Below, one piece after another: positions 8,259 to 15,508 of a stretch of 64,000 nt of DNA. The position numbers were made by a program, and so were the translations under genes. The number at the start of each line of letters is the position of its first letter. The first letter of the stretch is position 1. The notes beneath the pieces were generated by a model that was not told where the DNA came from, made no database searches, and saw only the letters and a list, made by a program, of their open reading frames with translations. Source of the DNA: an uncultured Clostridia bacterium (GTDB lineage Bacteria > Bacillota > Clostridia > Christensenellales > Aristaeellaceae); contig CAKURR010000007.1 of the NCBI GenBank assembly GCA_934675735.1, positions 1 through 64,000 of the forward strand, written 5' to 3'.

Positions 8259-8981
8259 TTACAAATTTTGGAAAACCTCGCCCAGCTTTTCATGCAGCGC
8301 AAGGTTCGCGATATCATCCCGCGGCGTGGCTGTCTTATTGATGAGTACGAGCCGATTGCCGGGATATTCGTCGAGGAACGCGGCGGCGGGATACACCGTC
8401 AGCGATGTGCCCGCGACGATGAGCAAATCCGCGCGGCGAATCGCGTCGAGCGCGCCGCTGACGGTCCAATTATCCAGCCCCTCTTCGTAGAGCACGACGT
8501 CGGGCTTGACCCGTCCGCCGCATTTGGGGCATTTAGGCACGTCGCCGAGCGTCAGCAGCTCTTCAAGCGTATACTTCGCGCCGCACTTTTGGCAGGTATT
8601 GCGGTGGACGCTTCCGTGCAGCTCATAGACGTTTCGGCTTCCCGCCATCTGGTGCAGACCGTCGATATTCTGCGTGACGACGGCGAGCAGTTTGCCTTCC
8701 TTCTCCCACTGAGCGAGCTTTTGGTGGACGATATTGGGCTTTGCGTTCGGGTAGAGCATGCGATTCCGATAGAAATCGAAGAAAATCTCCGGATGATGCA
8801 CATAAAACGAATGCGAAATGATGGTTTCGGGCGGATACGCATACCGTTGGCGATACAAGCCGTCCTCCCCGCGGAAATCCGGAATGCCGCTTTCGGTGGA
8901 CACGCCCGCGCCGCCGAAGAACACGATGCGCTTTGCTTCTTTCACCCAGCCCTGCAATTTTTCCAGCTTCTGTTCGTCCAT
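8259..8981 (-). CDS. cobB: NAD-dependent protein deacylase, sirtuin (CobB-like)
   Basis: A 240-residue Sir2-family enzyme that removes acyl groups from lysine using NAD+. NAD-binding GAGVSTESGIPDFRG lies at 24-38, TQNIDGLHQMAG at about 103-114, catalytic His H122 in ELHGSVH, and a zinc ribbon at C130/C133 and C151/C154. The length is usual for bacterial sirtuins. The ATG at 8981 has AAAGGAG 7 bases upstream. The reading frame stays open further upstream, but that part lies in an intergenic repeat and was left out. Confidence 0.92.
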   Translation of the reverse strand: MDEQKLEKLQGWVKEAKRIVFFGGAGVSTESGIPDFRGEDGLYRQRYAYPPETIISHSFYVHHPEIFFDFYRNRMLYPNAKPNIVHQKLAQWEKEGKLLAVVTQNIDGLHQMAGSRNVYELHGSVHRNTCQKCGAKYTLEELLTLGDVPKCPKCGGRVKPDVVLYEEGLDNWTVSGALDAIRRADLLIVAGTSLTVYPAAAFLDEYPGNRLVLINKTATPRDDIANLALHEKLGEVFQNL

Positions 8982-8995
8982 CTGAGGCTCCTTTC

Positions 8996-9070
8996 TTGGG
9001 GCGTTGCCCCAAACCCCACCAAGAACCTGAGGTTCTTGGATTTCCCATTTTTGATTACTTCGCAATTAAG
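8996..9070 (-). repeat. Stem-loop repeat copy 3 (B-A-C), left half of an inverted pair
   Basis: B stem TTGGGGCGTTGCCCCAA, A stem CCAAGAACCTGAGGTTCTTGG, C stem TTGATTACTTCGCAATTAA. On the minus strand the B stem ends just before the AAAGGAG of the sirtuin gene. Confidence 0.85.
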
Positions 9071-9102
9071 GGAAAATTTTTTCATCTGCATCGCTATCCC
9101 TT

Positions 9103-9180
9103 TCATGATTGCAGCGCAATCATGAATATGGGAGGTACAGGAACCTCAGGTTCCTGTTGGGGCGTGGGGCAACGCCCCAC
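9103..9180 (+). repeat. Stem-loop repeat copy 4 (C-A-B), right half of an inverted pair
   Basis: C stem TCATGATTGC...GCAATCATGA, A stem CAGGAACCTCAGGTTCCTG, B stem GTGGGGCAACGCCCCAC. Together with copy 3 it forms B-A-C...C-A-B, with the B stems facing the flanking genes. Confidence 0.85.
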
Positions 9181-9196
9181 ACGTCCCCTCCCCCCG

Positions 9197-9940
9197 TCAC
9201 ACCAAAAGCTTCTCCGAGCGAATCGTCACGCCCAGCCGCTCCTGCGCCATCTGCCGAAGCGCTTCAAAAAGCTCGTCCGGACAGTCCGCTTCTTCGCTCA
9301 GCGTGCCCAAACCGCGCCGCATAATCGCCTGTAAATAGCGCACTTCACCCGCCGTCAACCGCACGCGTCCGCCCACGCCGCAATCCTTGCAGAACACGCC
9401 GCCCGCCTGCGCGTCAAAATACGCCGCGTGGTCGCCGTCCGCCAACCCGTCCAGCACAATCGGCCTGCCGCATTGCGCGCACCGCCCGACCTGCGGCCTG
9501 AACCCCAGCAGCGAAGTCATGCCCATCAGAAACACCGCCGTCACCCGCCGCGGCGCAACCGTGTCGTAACACAAATACGCCAGCGATTTGAGCAGCAGCA
9601 GAAACAGCCGCTCATTCTCCTGTGCGGGCTGCACCGCCGCGCTGCAAAGCTCCAGCGCATACATGCCGTGCGACAGCCGCTCGTAATCCGCCCGCAGGGG
9701 ATAATAGCTGTCCGTAATCTGGCAGGATACGACCGTCGTCCGCTCCCGCGCCTGATAGAGCACGTATTCCCCCGTACAAAACAGCTCGCTGGCCGCCATC
9801 AGCGGGCTTTTCTGCCGCCTGCATCCGCGACAGAGCGCGTCAATCCGCCCCAGCGTCGGCGAAAACAGCGTCAGCATGCGGTCGTTTTCGCGGTAATCCG
9901 CGCGCCGCAGCACAATCGCATTGGTGGTTATCTGCCCCAT
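9197..9940 (-). CDS. recO: DNA repair protein RecO
   Basis: A 247-residue RecO, which anneals single strands and helps load RecA in the RecFOR pathway. The N-terminal OB-fold starts MGQITTNAIVLRRADYREND; LFSPTLGRIDALCRGCRR is the typical second block. A zinc-binding set is present (CAQCGRP and FCKDCGVGG). The start directly abuts the stop of the upstream membrane-protein gene (0 bp), so both are probably cotranscribed. Confidence 0.93.
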   Translation of the reverse strand: MGQITTNAIVLRRADYRENDRMLTLFSPTLGRIDALCRGCRRQKSPLMAASELFCTGEYVLYQARERTTVVSCQITDSYYPLRADYERLSHGMYALELCSAAVQPAQENERLFLLLLKSLAYLCYDTVAPRRVTAVFLMGMTSLLGFRPQVGRCAQCGRPIVLDGLADGDHAAYFDAQAGGVFCKDCGVGGRVRLTAGEVRYLQAIMRRGLGTLSEEADCPDELFEALRQMAQERLGVTIRSEKLLV

Positions 9941-10762
9941 TTAGGCCTCATCTTTCTTTTCGCGTTTCACCCGCGGGATAAACTGTGCGGCAAAGTCGCC
10001 CTTGCCCTTCTCCTTGACGTAGAAATAGCCGATAATCGAGAAAATCACCGCGCCGAGGAAATTGACCATCAAGTCCTTCATCGTGTCAATCAGGCCGATA
10101 TCCAGATAGCCGCCCAGCCCCAGCGCCTCCTGCGTGCCGTCGGAATGGACGATAATCACATCCGCAATATCCTTCACCGCCACGACCTTGTTGCTGCGCG
10201 TCTCGTCCAGCTCAACGGTGTAAATGCTGTTGACGACGGTATCCTTCTGCATGTCCCAGCCCATCACGCGGTCGCCCGTGTATTCAAAGAACTCCCACAG
10301 CACGCCGACCGTCATCGAGAAGCAGAACGCAACGAGCGCCAGATACGCCGGCGACAGCTTGAAGGAAAAGCGTTCGCTCTCGTTGAGCAAATCGACCAGC
10401 GCAAACCCAATCGCCGCGCATAGGAAGCCGTTGAGGGTATGCAGCATCGTATCCCAGTTGGGCACGCGGATGTAGAAGCTGTTCAGCTCGCCCAGGATTT
10501 CCGCCGCGAAGATGAACAGCAGAATGATGACCTCCAGCGTGGTCGGCAGCTCGACATTCAGCTTGTGGGAAAAGAAGCTCGGCAGAATCATCAGCACCAG
10601 CGTCAGCCCGCACATGAACACGCTCTCAAAGTCACGGCGGAGCGCCGCGCGGACAAGCACGAAGATGACCAGCGCGCGCAGCACGAGATACACCGTCAGC
10701 GTCGTTTTGTTTTGGTAAATCGGCTCTTTTTTCTTCTTTTCAAGCTTTGCTTTCTTCTTCAT
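9941..10762 (-). CDS. Multi-pass membrane protein, YjdF/DUF2238-like
   Basis: A 273-residue protein with a very basic N-terminus (MKKKAKLEKKKKEPIYQNK) and about six membrane helices. The block with WDTMLHTLNGFL, then GVLWEFFEYTGDRVMGWD, resembles the YjdF/DUF2238 group of unknown function. A C-terminal cytoplasmic tail is rich in Lys/Arg. It is first gene of a two-gene unit with recO. The family assignment is from memory of the motif and is moderate. Confidence 0.72.
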   Translation of the reverse strand: MKKKAKLEKKKKEPIYQNKTTLTVYLVLRALVIFVLVRAALRRDFESVFMCGLTLVLMILPSFFSHKLNVELPTTLEVIILLFIFAAEILGELNSFYIRVPNWDTMLHTLNGFLCAAIGFALVDLLNESERFSFKLSPAYLALVAFCFSMTVGVLWEFFEYTGDRVMGWDMQKDTVVNSIYTVELDETRSNKVVAVKDIADVIIVHSDGTQEALGLGGYLDIGLIDTMKDLMVNFLGAVIFSIIGYFYVKEKGKGDFAAQFIPRVKREKKDEA

Positions 10763-10788
10763 GGCGCTTGCCCTCCCGTTTTTTCTTC

Positions 10789-10794
10789 ATTATA
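10789..10794 (-). promoter_or_regulatory. -10 box for the membrane protein-recO unit
   Basis: TATAAT on the minus strand, 27 bp before the ATG of the membrane-protein gene. No good -35 is seen at the expected distance. Confidence 0.5.
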
Positions 10795-11011
10795 GCATAG
10801 TTTGAGCCGTGTATGTACTTTTTTTGCGCGCCAGTCAGCGCCGCGGCTTTCCTCCTCCCGTCCATCTGTTTTGCTTGCATTTTTCTTTCTTCAATCCTGC
10901 AAATTTCAGGGGTGTTGGGCGCTTCCGACTGACTGCCGTGAATTTTTGGAAAGCAGCAAAATTTTCTTGATATTTTTAGAAAAAACGGTGTACAAATTGC
11001 TTTTTCCGTGC

Positions 11012-11017
11012 TATAAT
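11012..11017 (+). promoter_or_regulatory. -10 box for the 54-residue miniprotein gene
   Basis: A perfect TATAAT. TGTACA lies 17 bp upstream as a weak -35. Confidence 0.6.
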
Positions 11018-11100
11018 AGCTTCGCTTTAAGGGCTTAGGGCAGCCGCCCGAGCCGTCACAATCCTTCATGATTTTGAATGCTTGAAAGAGAGGCAACATT

Positions 11101-11265
11101 ATGCTGACTGTTCTTTTTGTGATTGTTTTCCTCGCCGCTTCCGTCGGTGCGATTTCCCTGCTGGATGGTCAGCGCGCTTCCCGCGATGTGACCATCTATC
11201 TCCGCAACGAGTATAACATGGCTCGCGACTATCAGCCGACCGTCGCTCAGCTGCGCAACCTGTAA
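11101..11265 (+). CDS. 54-residue membrane miniprotein, unknown function
   Basis: A short ORF of 54 codons: MLTVLFVIVFLAASVGAISL forms one hydrophobic helix at the N-terminus, then a polar tail (LDGQRASRDVTIYLRNEY, NMARDYQPTVAQLRNL). GAGAGG sits 9 bases before the ATG, a TATAAT box is about 85 bp upstream, and a strong terminator begins 15 bp after the stop, so this is a complete one-gene transcription unit. The tail is amphipathic with several Arg and Tyr residues. I do not recognise the family. It is likely inserted in the membrane with the tail in the cytoplasm. Confidence 0.75.
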   Translation: MLTVLFVIVFLAASVGAISLLDGQRASRDVTIYLRNEYNMARDYQPTVAQLRNL

Positions 11266-11279
11266 GCTTAGCTTTTCCG

Positions 11280-11310
11280 CTTCCCCCTTCTCGAAGGGGG
11301 AAGTTTTTTT
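11280..11310 (+). terminator. Rho-independent terminator of the miniprotein gene
   Basis: A perfect 10-bp stem (CTTCCCCCTT/AAGGGGGAAG) with loop CTCG, then seven T residues. Confidence 0.9.
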
Positions 11311-11559
11311 ATTTGTCCGCTCCGCCGTGCTTAGGGGATTAGGGGGAGATTTCGATTTCTCCCCCTTAATCCCCTAAGAACCCCATAACCCCCATTGAAA
11401 CGAGCAGGGACACCCTGCACCCGACCTCTCTGTCGCTGCGGCGACATCTCCCCTTAAAAGGGGAGATTGGGGCGGGCTACGTCCCGAACGATTTCGCCCT
11501 GCGGGGCGCGTTCGGGGGCTGGGATACGACGGCTTGAACCGTGTTTTCTTTTATATGAC
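11311..11559. repeat. Stem-loop-rich intergenic region
   Basis: It holds a nearly perfect 49-nt palindrome at 11330-11378 (arms CTTAGGGGATTAGGGGGAGA and its complement), then several shorter hairpins, including TCTCCCCTTAAAAGGGGAGA. None is followed by a T-run, so they are not simple terminators. No ORF with a ribosome site was found. Confidence 0.6.
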
Positions 11560-11588
11560 TTGAAATCCATGTACATCTTTGCTATCAT
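11560..11588 (+). promoter_or_regulatory. Promoter of nadE
   Basis: TTGAAA (11560-11565), 17-bp spacer, TATCAT (11583-11588). The start would be near 11595, about 48 bp before the ATG. Confidence 0.65.
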
Positions 11589-11642
11589 GTTGGACGATGC
11601 TATTAACATTCAGAAATGTTTCTTCCGAAGGGAGTTCTGTTT

Positions 11643-13562
11643 ATGTCTCATATTTCCGGCATGATTCGCGCGATGTCCGCCGTGCCGCGCGTGCATTTGG
11701 CCGACCCCGCCGCCAACGCGGCGAAAATCGCCGCGCTGCTGTATCAAGCGGACGAGCAGCGCGCCGAGCTCTGCGTGTTTCCGGAGCTTTGCCTGTGCGG
11801 CTACACGTGCGCTGACCTGCTGCTGCATCCCCCGCTGCTGGCGGGCTGTCTGCAAGCGCTTCAAACGCTGCTGGAAACGCCCGCGCGCACGGCGTATGTC
11901 GTCGGCCTGCCGCTTGAAATCGGCGGGCGGCTGTATAACTGCGCCGTGGCCGTCTGCGGCGGGCGCATTCTCGGCGTCGTGCCCAAGGAGCACCTGCCCA
12001 ACAGCGGCGAGTTTTATGAAAAGCGCTGGTTTGAGCCGGGCCATTCCGCGCCGGAGAGCATGACGCTCTGCGGGCAGACCGTGCCTGTCGGCGAAGAGCT
12101 GGTTTTCGACTGCGGCCGTTTCTCGTTCGGCGTCGAAATCTGCGAGGATTTGTGGGTGCCCGCGCCGCCGTCGGCTAAGCTCTGCATGGGCGGCGCGCTG
12201 ATGATTGTCAACCCCTCCGCCTCCAACGAATGGGTCACCAAGCACCGTTACCGCTGCGAGCTCATCGGCCAGCAGAGCGCGCGCTGCCTGTGCGGCTACC
12301 TCTACGCGGGCGCGGGCTACGGCGAATCGACCACCGACCTCGTGTTCTCCGGCTATGCGGGCGTGTATGAAAACGGGCGCATGCTCGCCCAAAACGAGCG
12401 TTTCGCGCGCGAAAGCTCCTTCGCCGTCGCGGATGTGGACGTTGAGCGCCTGCGCTTTAAGCGCCGCCAGAGCCGCACGTTCGCCGAGGACGCGCCGCAG
12501 GCCCTCCGCGTCGTCCGCTTTGAGCTGACCCCAAACGCCGACGACCGCCTGCTCCGCGCCGTTTCGCCGCTCCCCTTCGTCCCCGCCGGCGCAGAGCGCG
12601 ACGAGCGCACCGAAGAAATCCTGATGATTCAATCCACCGCCCTCCTCACTCGCATGGAACGCGTGCATACCCAAAAAGCCGCGCTCGGCGTGAGCGGCGG
12701 GTTGGATTCCACACTCACCCTGCTGGCCGCCGCCTATGCCTTCCGCCGCGCGGGCTACCCGATGGAGGGGCTTGTCGGCATCACCATGCCCGGCCTGGGC
12801 ACCGGCAGCCGCACCCTCCGCAACGCACAGAAGCTCATGGAGCTTATCGGCTGCACCGTGAGAACCATCCCCATCGGCAAGGCCGTCGCCCAGCACTTCG
12901 CGGATATCGGCCAAGACCCCGAAAATTATGATATCACCTACGAAAATTCCCAGGCGCGCGAACGCACGCAGATTATCATGGACGTCGCCAACCAAATCGG
13001 CGGCCTTGCCCTCGGCACGGGCGATTTGAGCGAGCTGGCTCTCGGCTGGTGCACCTATAACGGTGACCAGATGAGCATGTATAACATGAGCGCCTCGGTG
13101 CCCAAAACGCTCATCCGCCACCTCGTCCGCTATGTCGGCCATAAGCTCGGCGGCAATATCGTGCCCGTCGTGGAGGATATCCTCGATACGCCGATTTCCC
13201 CCGAGCTGATTCCCTCCAAAGAGGGCGAGTTGACCCAGCGCACGGAGGATACCCTCGGCGCGTATGCCCTGCATGATTTCTTCCTCTACTATATGATGGA
13301 CAGCGGCGCGTCCCCGCTGAAGCTCTTCCCGCTGGCAAAGGCCGCTTTCGGCACGCAGTATGACGACGGCGCGATTCTCGCCGCGCTGCGCACGTTCACC
13401 CGCCGCTTCTTCACCCAGCAGTTCAAGCGTTCCGCCATGCCCGACGGCCCGAAGGTCGGCTCGGTCAGCCTTTCCCCGCGCGGCGACCTCCGCATGCCCT
13501 CCGACGCCCAAAATACCCTCTGGATGCGGGAAGTCGAGCTGCTCGAAAACCAAAATTCCTGA
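11643..13562 (+). CDS. nadE: Glutamine-dependent NAD+ synthetase
   Basis: A 639-residue two-domain enzyme converting deamido-NAD to NAD with glutamine as nitrogen donor. The N-terminal nitrilase-type glutaminase has Glu in FPELCLCGYTCADLL (E48), Lys in VVPKEHLPN and the nucleophile Cys in FGVEICEDLW. The C-terminal synthetase has the PP-loop GVSGGLDSTLTLL and GTGDLSELALGWCTYNGD. The length suits the fused bacterial type. The ATG at 11643 follows GAAGGGA; 11616 also offers an ATG but without a site. Confidence 0.95.
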   Translation: MSHISGMIRAMSAVPRVHLADPAANAAKIAALLYQADEQRAELCVFPELCLCGYTCADLLLHPPLLAGCLQALQTLLETPARTAYVVGLPLEIGGRLYNCAVAVCGGRILGVVPKEHLPNSGEFYEKRWFEPGHSAPESMTLCGQTVPVGEELVFDCGRFSFGVEICEDLWVPAPPSAKLCMGGALMIVNPSASNEWVTKHRYRCELIGQQSARCLCGYLYAGAGYGESTTDLVFSGYAGVYENGRMLAQNERFARESSFAVADVDVERLRFKRRQSRTFAEDAPQALRVVRFELTPNADDRLLRAVSPLPFVPAGAERDERTEEILMIQSTALLTRMERVHTQKAALGVSGGLDSTLTLLAAAYAFRRAGYPMEGLVGITMPGLGTGSRTLRNAQKLMELIGCTVRTIPIGKAVAQHFADIGQDPENYDITYENSQARERTQIIMDVANQIGGLALGTGDLSELALGWCTYNGDQMSMYNMSASVPKTLIRHLVRYVGHKLGGNIVPVVEDILDTPISPELIPSKEGELTQRTEDTLGAYALHDFFLYYMMDSGASPLKLFPLAKAAFGTQYDDGAILAALRTFTRRFFTQQFKRSAMPDGPKVGSVSLSPRGDLRMPSDAQNTLWMREVELLENQNS

Positions 13563-13577
13563 TTTTTTCCAAACGCC

Positions 13578-13606
13578 TTGCCTTTGCGCCTTCAACGTGT
13601 TATACT
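13578..13606 (+). promoter_or_regulatory. Promoter of the SDR gene
   Basis: TTGCCT (13578-13583), 17-bp spacer, TATACT (13601-13606). Confidence 0.55.
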
Positions 13607-13666
13607 TTTGTCAATATTGGTCGGATGATTGCTTTTCATCCGCCCCACACAGGAGGCGTTTTTTTC

Positions 13667-14413
13667 ATGCTGCTCGAAGGAAAAAAGGCGGTCGTCACCG
13701 GCGGCACGCGCGGTATCGGCTTTGCCATTGTTGAAACGTTCCTCAAAAACGGCGCGTCCGTCGCCCTCTTCGGCTCCCGTCAGGAAACCGTGGATAAGGC
13801 GCTTTCCAAGCTCAAGGCCGAAAACCCCGATTGGGACGTCATCGGCTTGGCGCCCGACCTGACCGATTATGCCGCGGTGGAAGCCGCGATGACCAAGGTG
13901 AAGGAAACCTTTGGCCGTATCGACATTCTGGTCAACAACGCGGGCATCTCCGCGCGCGAACCGCTGTATCAGTATGACCCCGCCGCGTTCAAAAACATCA
14001 TGGATTTGAACGTGACCGCCGTGTTCAACGGCTGCCGCGCCGTCGCGCCTATCATGAAAGAGCAGGGCGGCGGCTCGATCGTCAACACCAGCTCGATGGT
14101 CAGCCTGTACGGCCAGCCTTCCGGCGTGGGCTATCCGACCAGCAAGTTTGCCGTCAACGGCCTGACCCGCAGCCTTGCCCGCGAGCTGGGCCGCGACCAC
14201 ATCCGCGTGAACGCGGTTGCCCCGGGCGTGACCCGCACCGACATGGTGGCCAACCTGCCCGAGGATTTGGTGAAGCGCATCTGCGCGCCGATTCCGCTCC
14301 AGCGCATGGGCGAGCCGGAAGAAGTCGCCAACGCGTTCCTCTTCCTCGCCAGCGATTTGGCCAGCTATGTCACCGGCGAAATTCTCTCCGTTGACGGCGC
14401 GGCGCAGACCTGA
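13667..14413 (+). CDS. Short-chain dehydrogenase/reductase
   Basis: A 248-residue classical SDR, FabG-like in length and motifs: NAD(P)-binding TGGTRGIG (about 10-17), NNAG, Ser in NTSSMV, and the catalytic YxxxK within GYPTSKFAVNG. The end ASDLASYVTGEILSVDGA is the usual C-terminal block. An Arg/Ser pair after strand 2 (FGSRQE) suggests NADPH. The substrate is unknown; it stands alone with its own promoter and terminator and is not in a fatty-acid cluster, so fabG is not assigned. AGGAGG lies 9 bases before the ATG. Confidence 0.88.
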   Translation: MLLEGKKAVVTGGTRGIGFAIVETFLKNGASVALFGSRQETVDKALSKLKAENPDWDVIGLAPDLTDYAAVEAAMTKVKETFGRIDILVNNAGISAREPLYQYDPAAFKNIMDLNVTAVFNGCRAVAPIMKEQGGGSIVNTSSMVSLYGQPSGVGYPTSKFAVNGLTRSLARELGRDHIRVNAVAPGVTRTDMVANLPEDLVKRICAPIPLQRMGEPEEVANAFLFLASDLASYVTGEILSVDGAAQT

Positions 14414-14457
14414 TTATCTTGATTGAGGGCGCTGCCCTTAAACTCGTGCCATTTATG

Positions 14458-14489
14458 CATCCGTCTTTGAAAAAGGCGGATGTTTTTTT
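14458..14489 (+). terminator. Terminator of the SDR gene
   Basis: An 11-bp stem (CATCCGTCTTT/AAAGGCGGATG, one G-T pair) followed by seven T residues. Confidence 0.88.
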
Positions 14490-14550
14490 GAACCCGCGTG
14501 ACTTTTCCGCCCCGTCCGCCGTCTAATGGGTATCGAAAGGAGGGCGAATC

Positions 14551-14799
14551 ATGGACAAAGCCGCCTTTGCCGAATCCGTGCAGGCGCATCAAGACGCCCT
14601 GTTCCGCGTCGCTTACGCCATCCTCCAAAATCGTAAGGACGCGCTCGACGTGGTGCGGGAAGCCGTTCTGCGCGCATGGATCGCCCGACGCAAGCTCAAA
14701 AACGAAGCGCTTTTCAAAACCCGGCTGACGCGCATCGTCATTCGGTGGTTTAACGAAAAAATGACCTTCCCGACCGCGCGGGAAGGCGCAAAAGACTGA
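14551..14799 (+). CDS. Sigma-70 region 2-like protein lacking region 4
   Basis: An 82-residue protein that resembles only the first half of an ECF sigma factor: AFAESVQAHQDALFRVAYAI begins region 2.1, LQNRKDALDVVREAVLRAW corresponds to the 2.2/2.3 core-binding helices, and the end (ALFKTRLTRIVIRWFNEK) matches the 2.4/linker. There is no region 4 in the 20 bp before the next gene. AAAGGAGGG precedes the ATG at good spacing, so it is probably expressed. It may be a stand-alone sigma-2 domain, an anti-sigma-like decoy, or a remnant. It converges with an unknown gene. Confidence 0.7.
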   Translation: MDKAAFAESVQAHQDALFRVAYAILQNRKDALDVVREAVLRAWIARRKLKNEALFKTRLTRIVIRWFNEKMTFPTAREGAKD

Positions 14800-14819
14800 C
14801 CGTCCGATTCAATTTGGTT

Positions 14820-15422
14820 TCAATTTCCCGTCGGCATGACCTCGATGCGCTCGATGAGCCGCCTGCCCTGCCCCGTCGGCACGGTGACGGCCAGCGCCGC
14901 ATCCACCCGCGCAACGTTCGGAGCAAGCCGCGTGACCAGCCCCGCGCGCTCGTCAAAGCGCTCGGGCGCATGCAGCGGCGCAAAGCGAAGCGGCACAACC
15001 GCGTCGTAGGCGGGCAGCCCCTCCGCCGCGCGCGGGTGCATCAGCAGCGCCTCCGCGCCCGCGTCCCCCGCCAGCCGCATCGTCAGGTAGCGCAAAAGCA
15101 CGTTCGGCGCGGCCTGCTCGGTTTCGCCCGTCTCCGCCCCGTTCGGCGCTTCGGGCCGCAGTTCGAGCTGAATCACGCCGTCCGGCCAAAGCAGCGCATA
15201 GCCGCGCGGCGCGGGTTCGATTCTGCGAACCTCCCCCCGCTCCAAAATCAGTTCCAGCGCCAGCGGCTTGGCGTTTTCGGTCAGGGGCATATATTCGATG
15301 AAGATTTCCGCGTTCCGCGCCGATGGAAACGCCTGCCCTTCCCCCTCCACCGGCCCGCAGAATTGCCCGTTGACCGTCAGCAGCCCCCGTATCGCGCATT
15401 GAATGCAGAGCATGCATCGCAT
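14820..15422 (-). CDS. Protein of unknown function with cysteine-rich N-terminus
   Basis: A 200-residue protein, start ATG at 15422 preceded by GAGGTG. The beginning MRCMLCIQCAIRGLLTVNGQ has three Cys within the first eight residues, followed by alternating beta-strand-like segments. There is no signal peptide and no clear membrane helix, and I recognise no family. It is convergent with the sigma-2-like gene and upstream of nothing on its strand. An alternative TTG start at 15461 would add 13 residues but lacks a ribosome site. Confidence 0.65.
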   Translation of the reverse strand: MRCMLCIQCAIRGLLTVNGQFCGPVEGEGQAFPSARNAEIFIEYMPLTENAKPLALELILERGEVRRIEPAPRGYALLWPDGVIQLELRPEAPNGAETGETEQAAPNVLLRYLTMRLAGDAGAEALLMHPRAAEGLPAYDAVVPLRFAPLHAPERFDERAGLVTRLAPNVARVDAALAVTVPTGQGRRLIERIEVMPTGN

Positions 15423-15508
15423 GGCGTTCACCTCTTCGTCTTCTGCCCTGATATATGCCAAAAGGGGAGCGGCATATGCCCCTCCCCCGCTTGATGCATC
15501 GAATCCGA

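Larger units (their letters stand above)
10763..11100. other. Divergent intergenic region without a gene
   Basis: 338 bp between the membrane-protein gene (minus) and the 54-residue ORF (plus). It holds one -10 box for each direction and AT-rich leader sequence. No RNA structure or further ORF with a ribosome site was seen. Confidence 0.6.

Noticed and set aside
8982..9065. N-terminal extension of the sirtuin frame, beginning MRSNQK
   Set aside because: It is encoded by an intergenic repeat; the same MRSNQK or MQSN starts appear at the rsmC-like and mocR-type genes because the C stem is the same. The internal starts have proper ribosome sites.
13667..14413. Assignment of the SDR gene as fabG
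   Set aside because: Motifs are common to hundreds of SDR enzymes and no fatty-acid genes are nearby.
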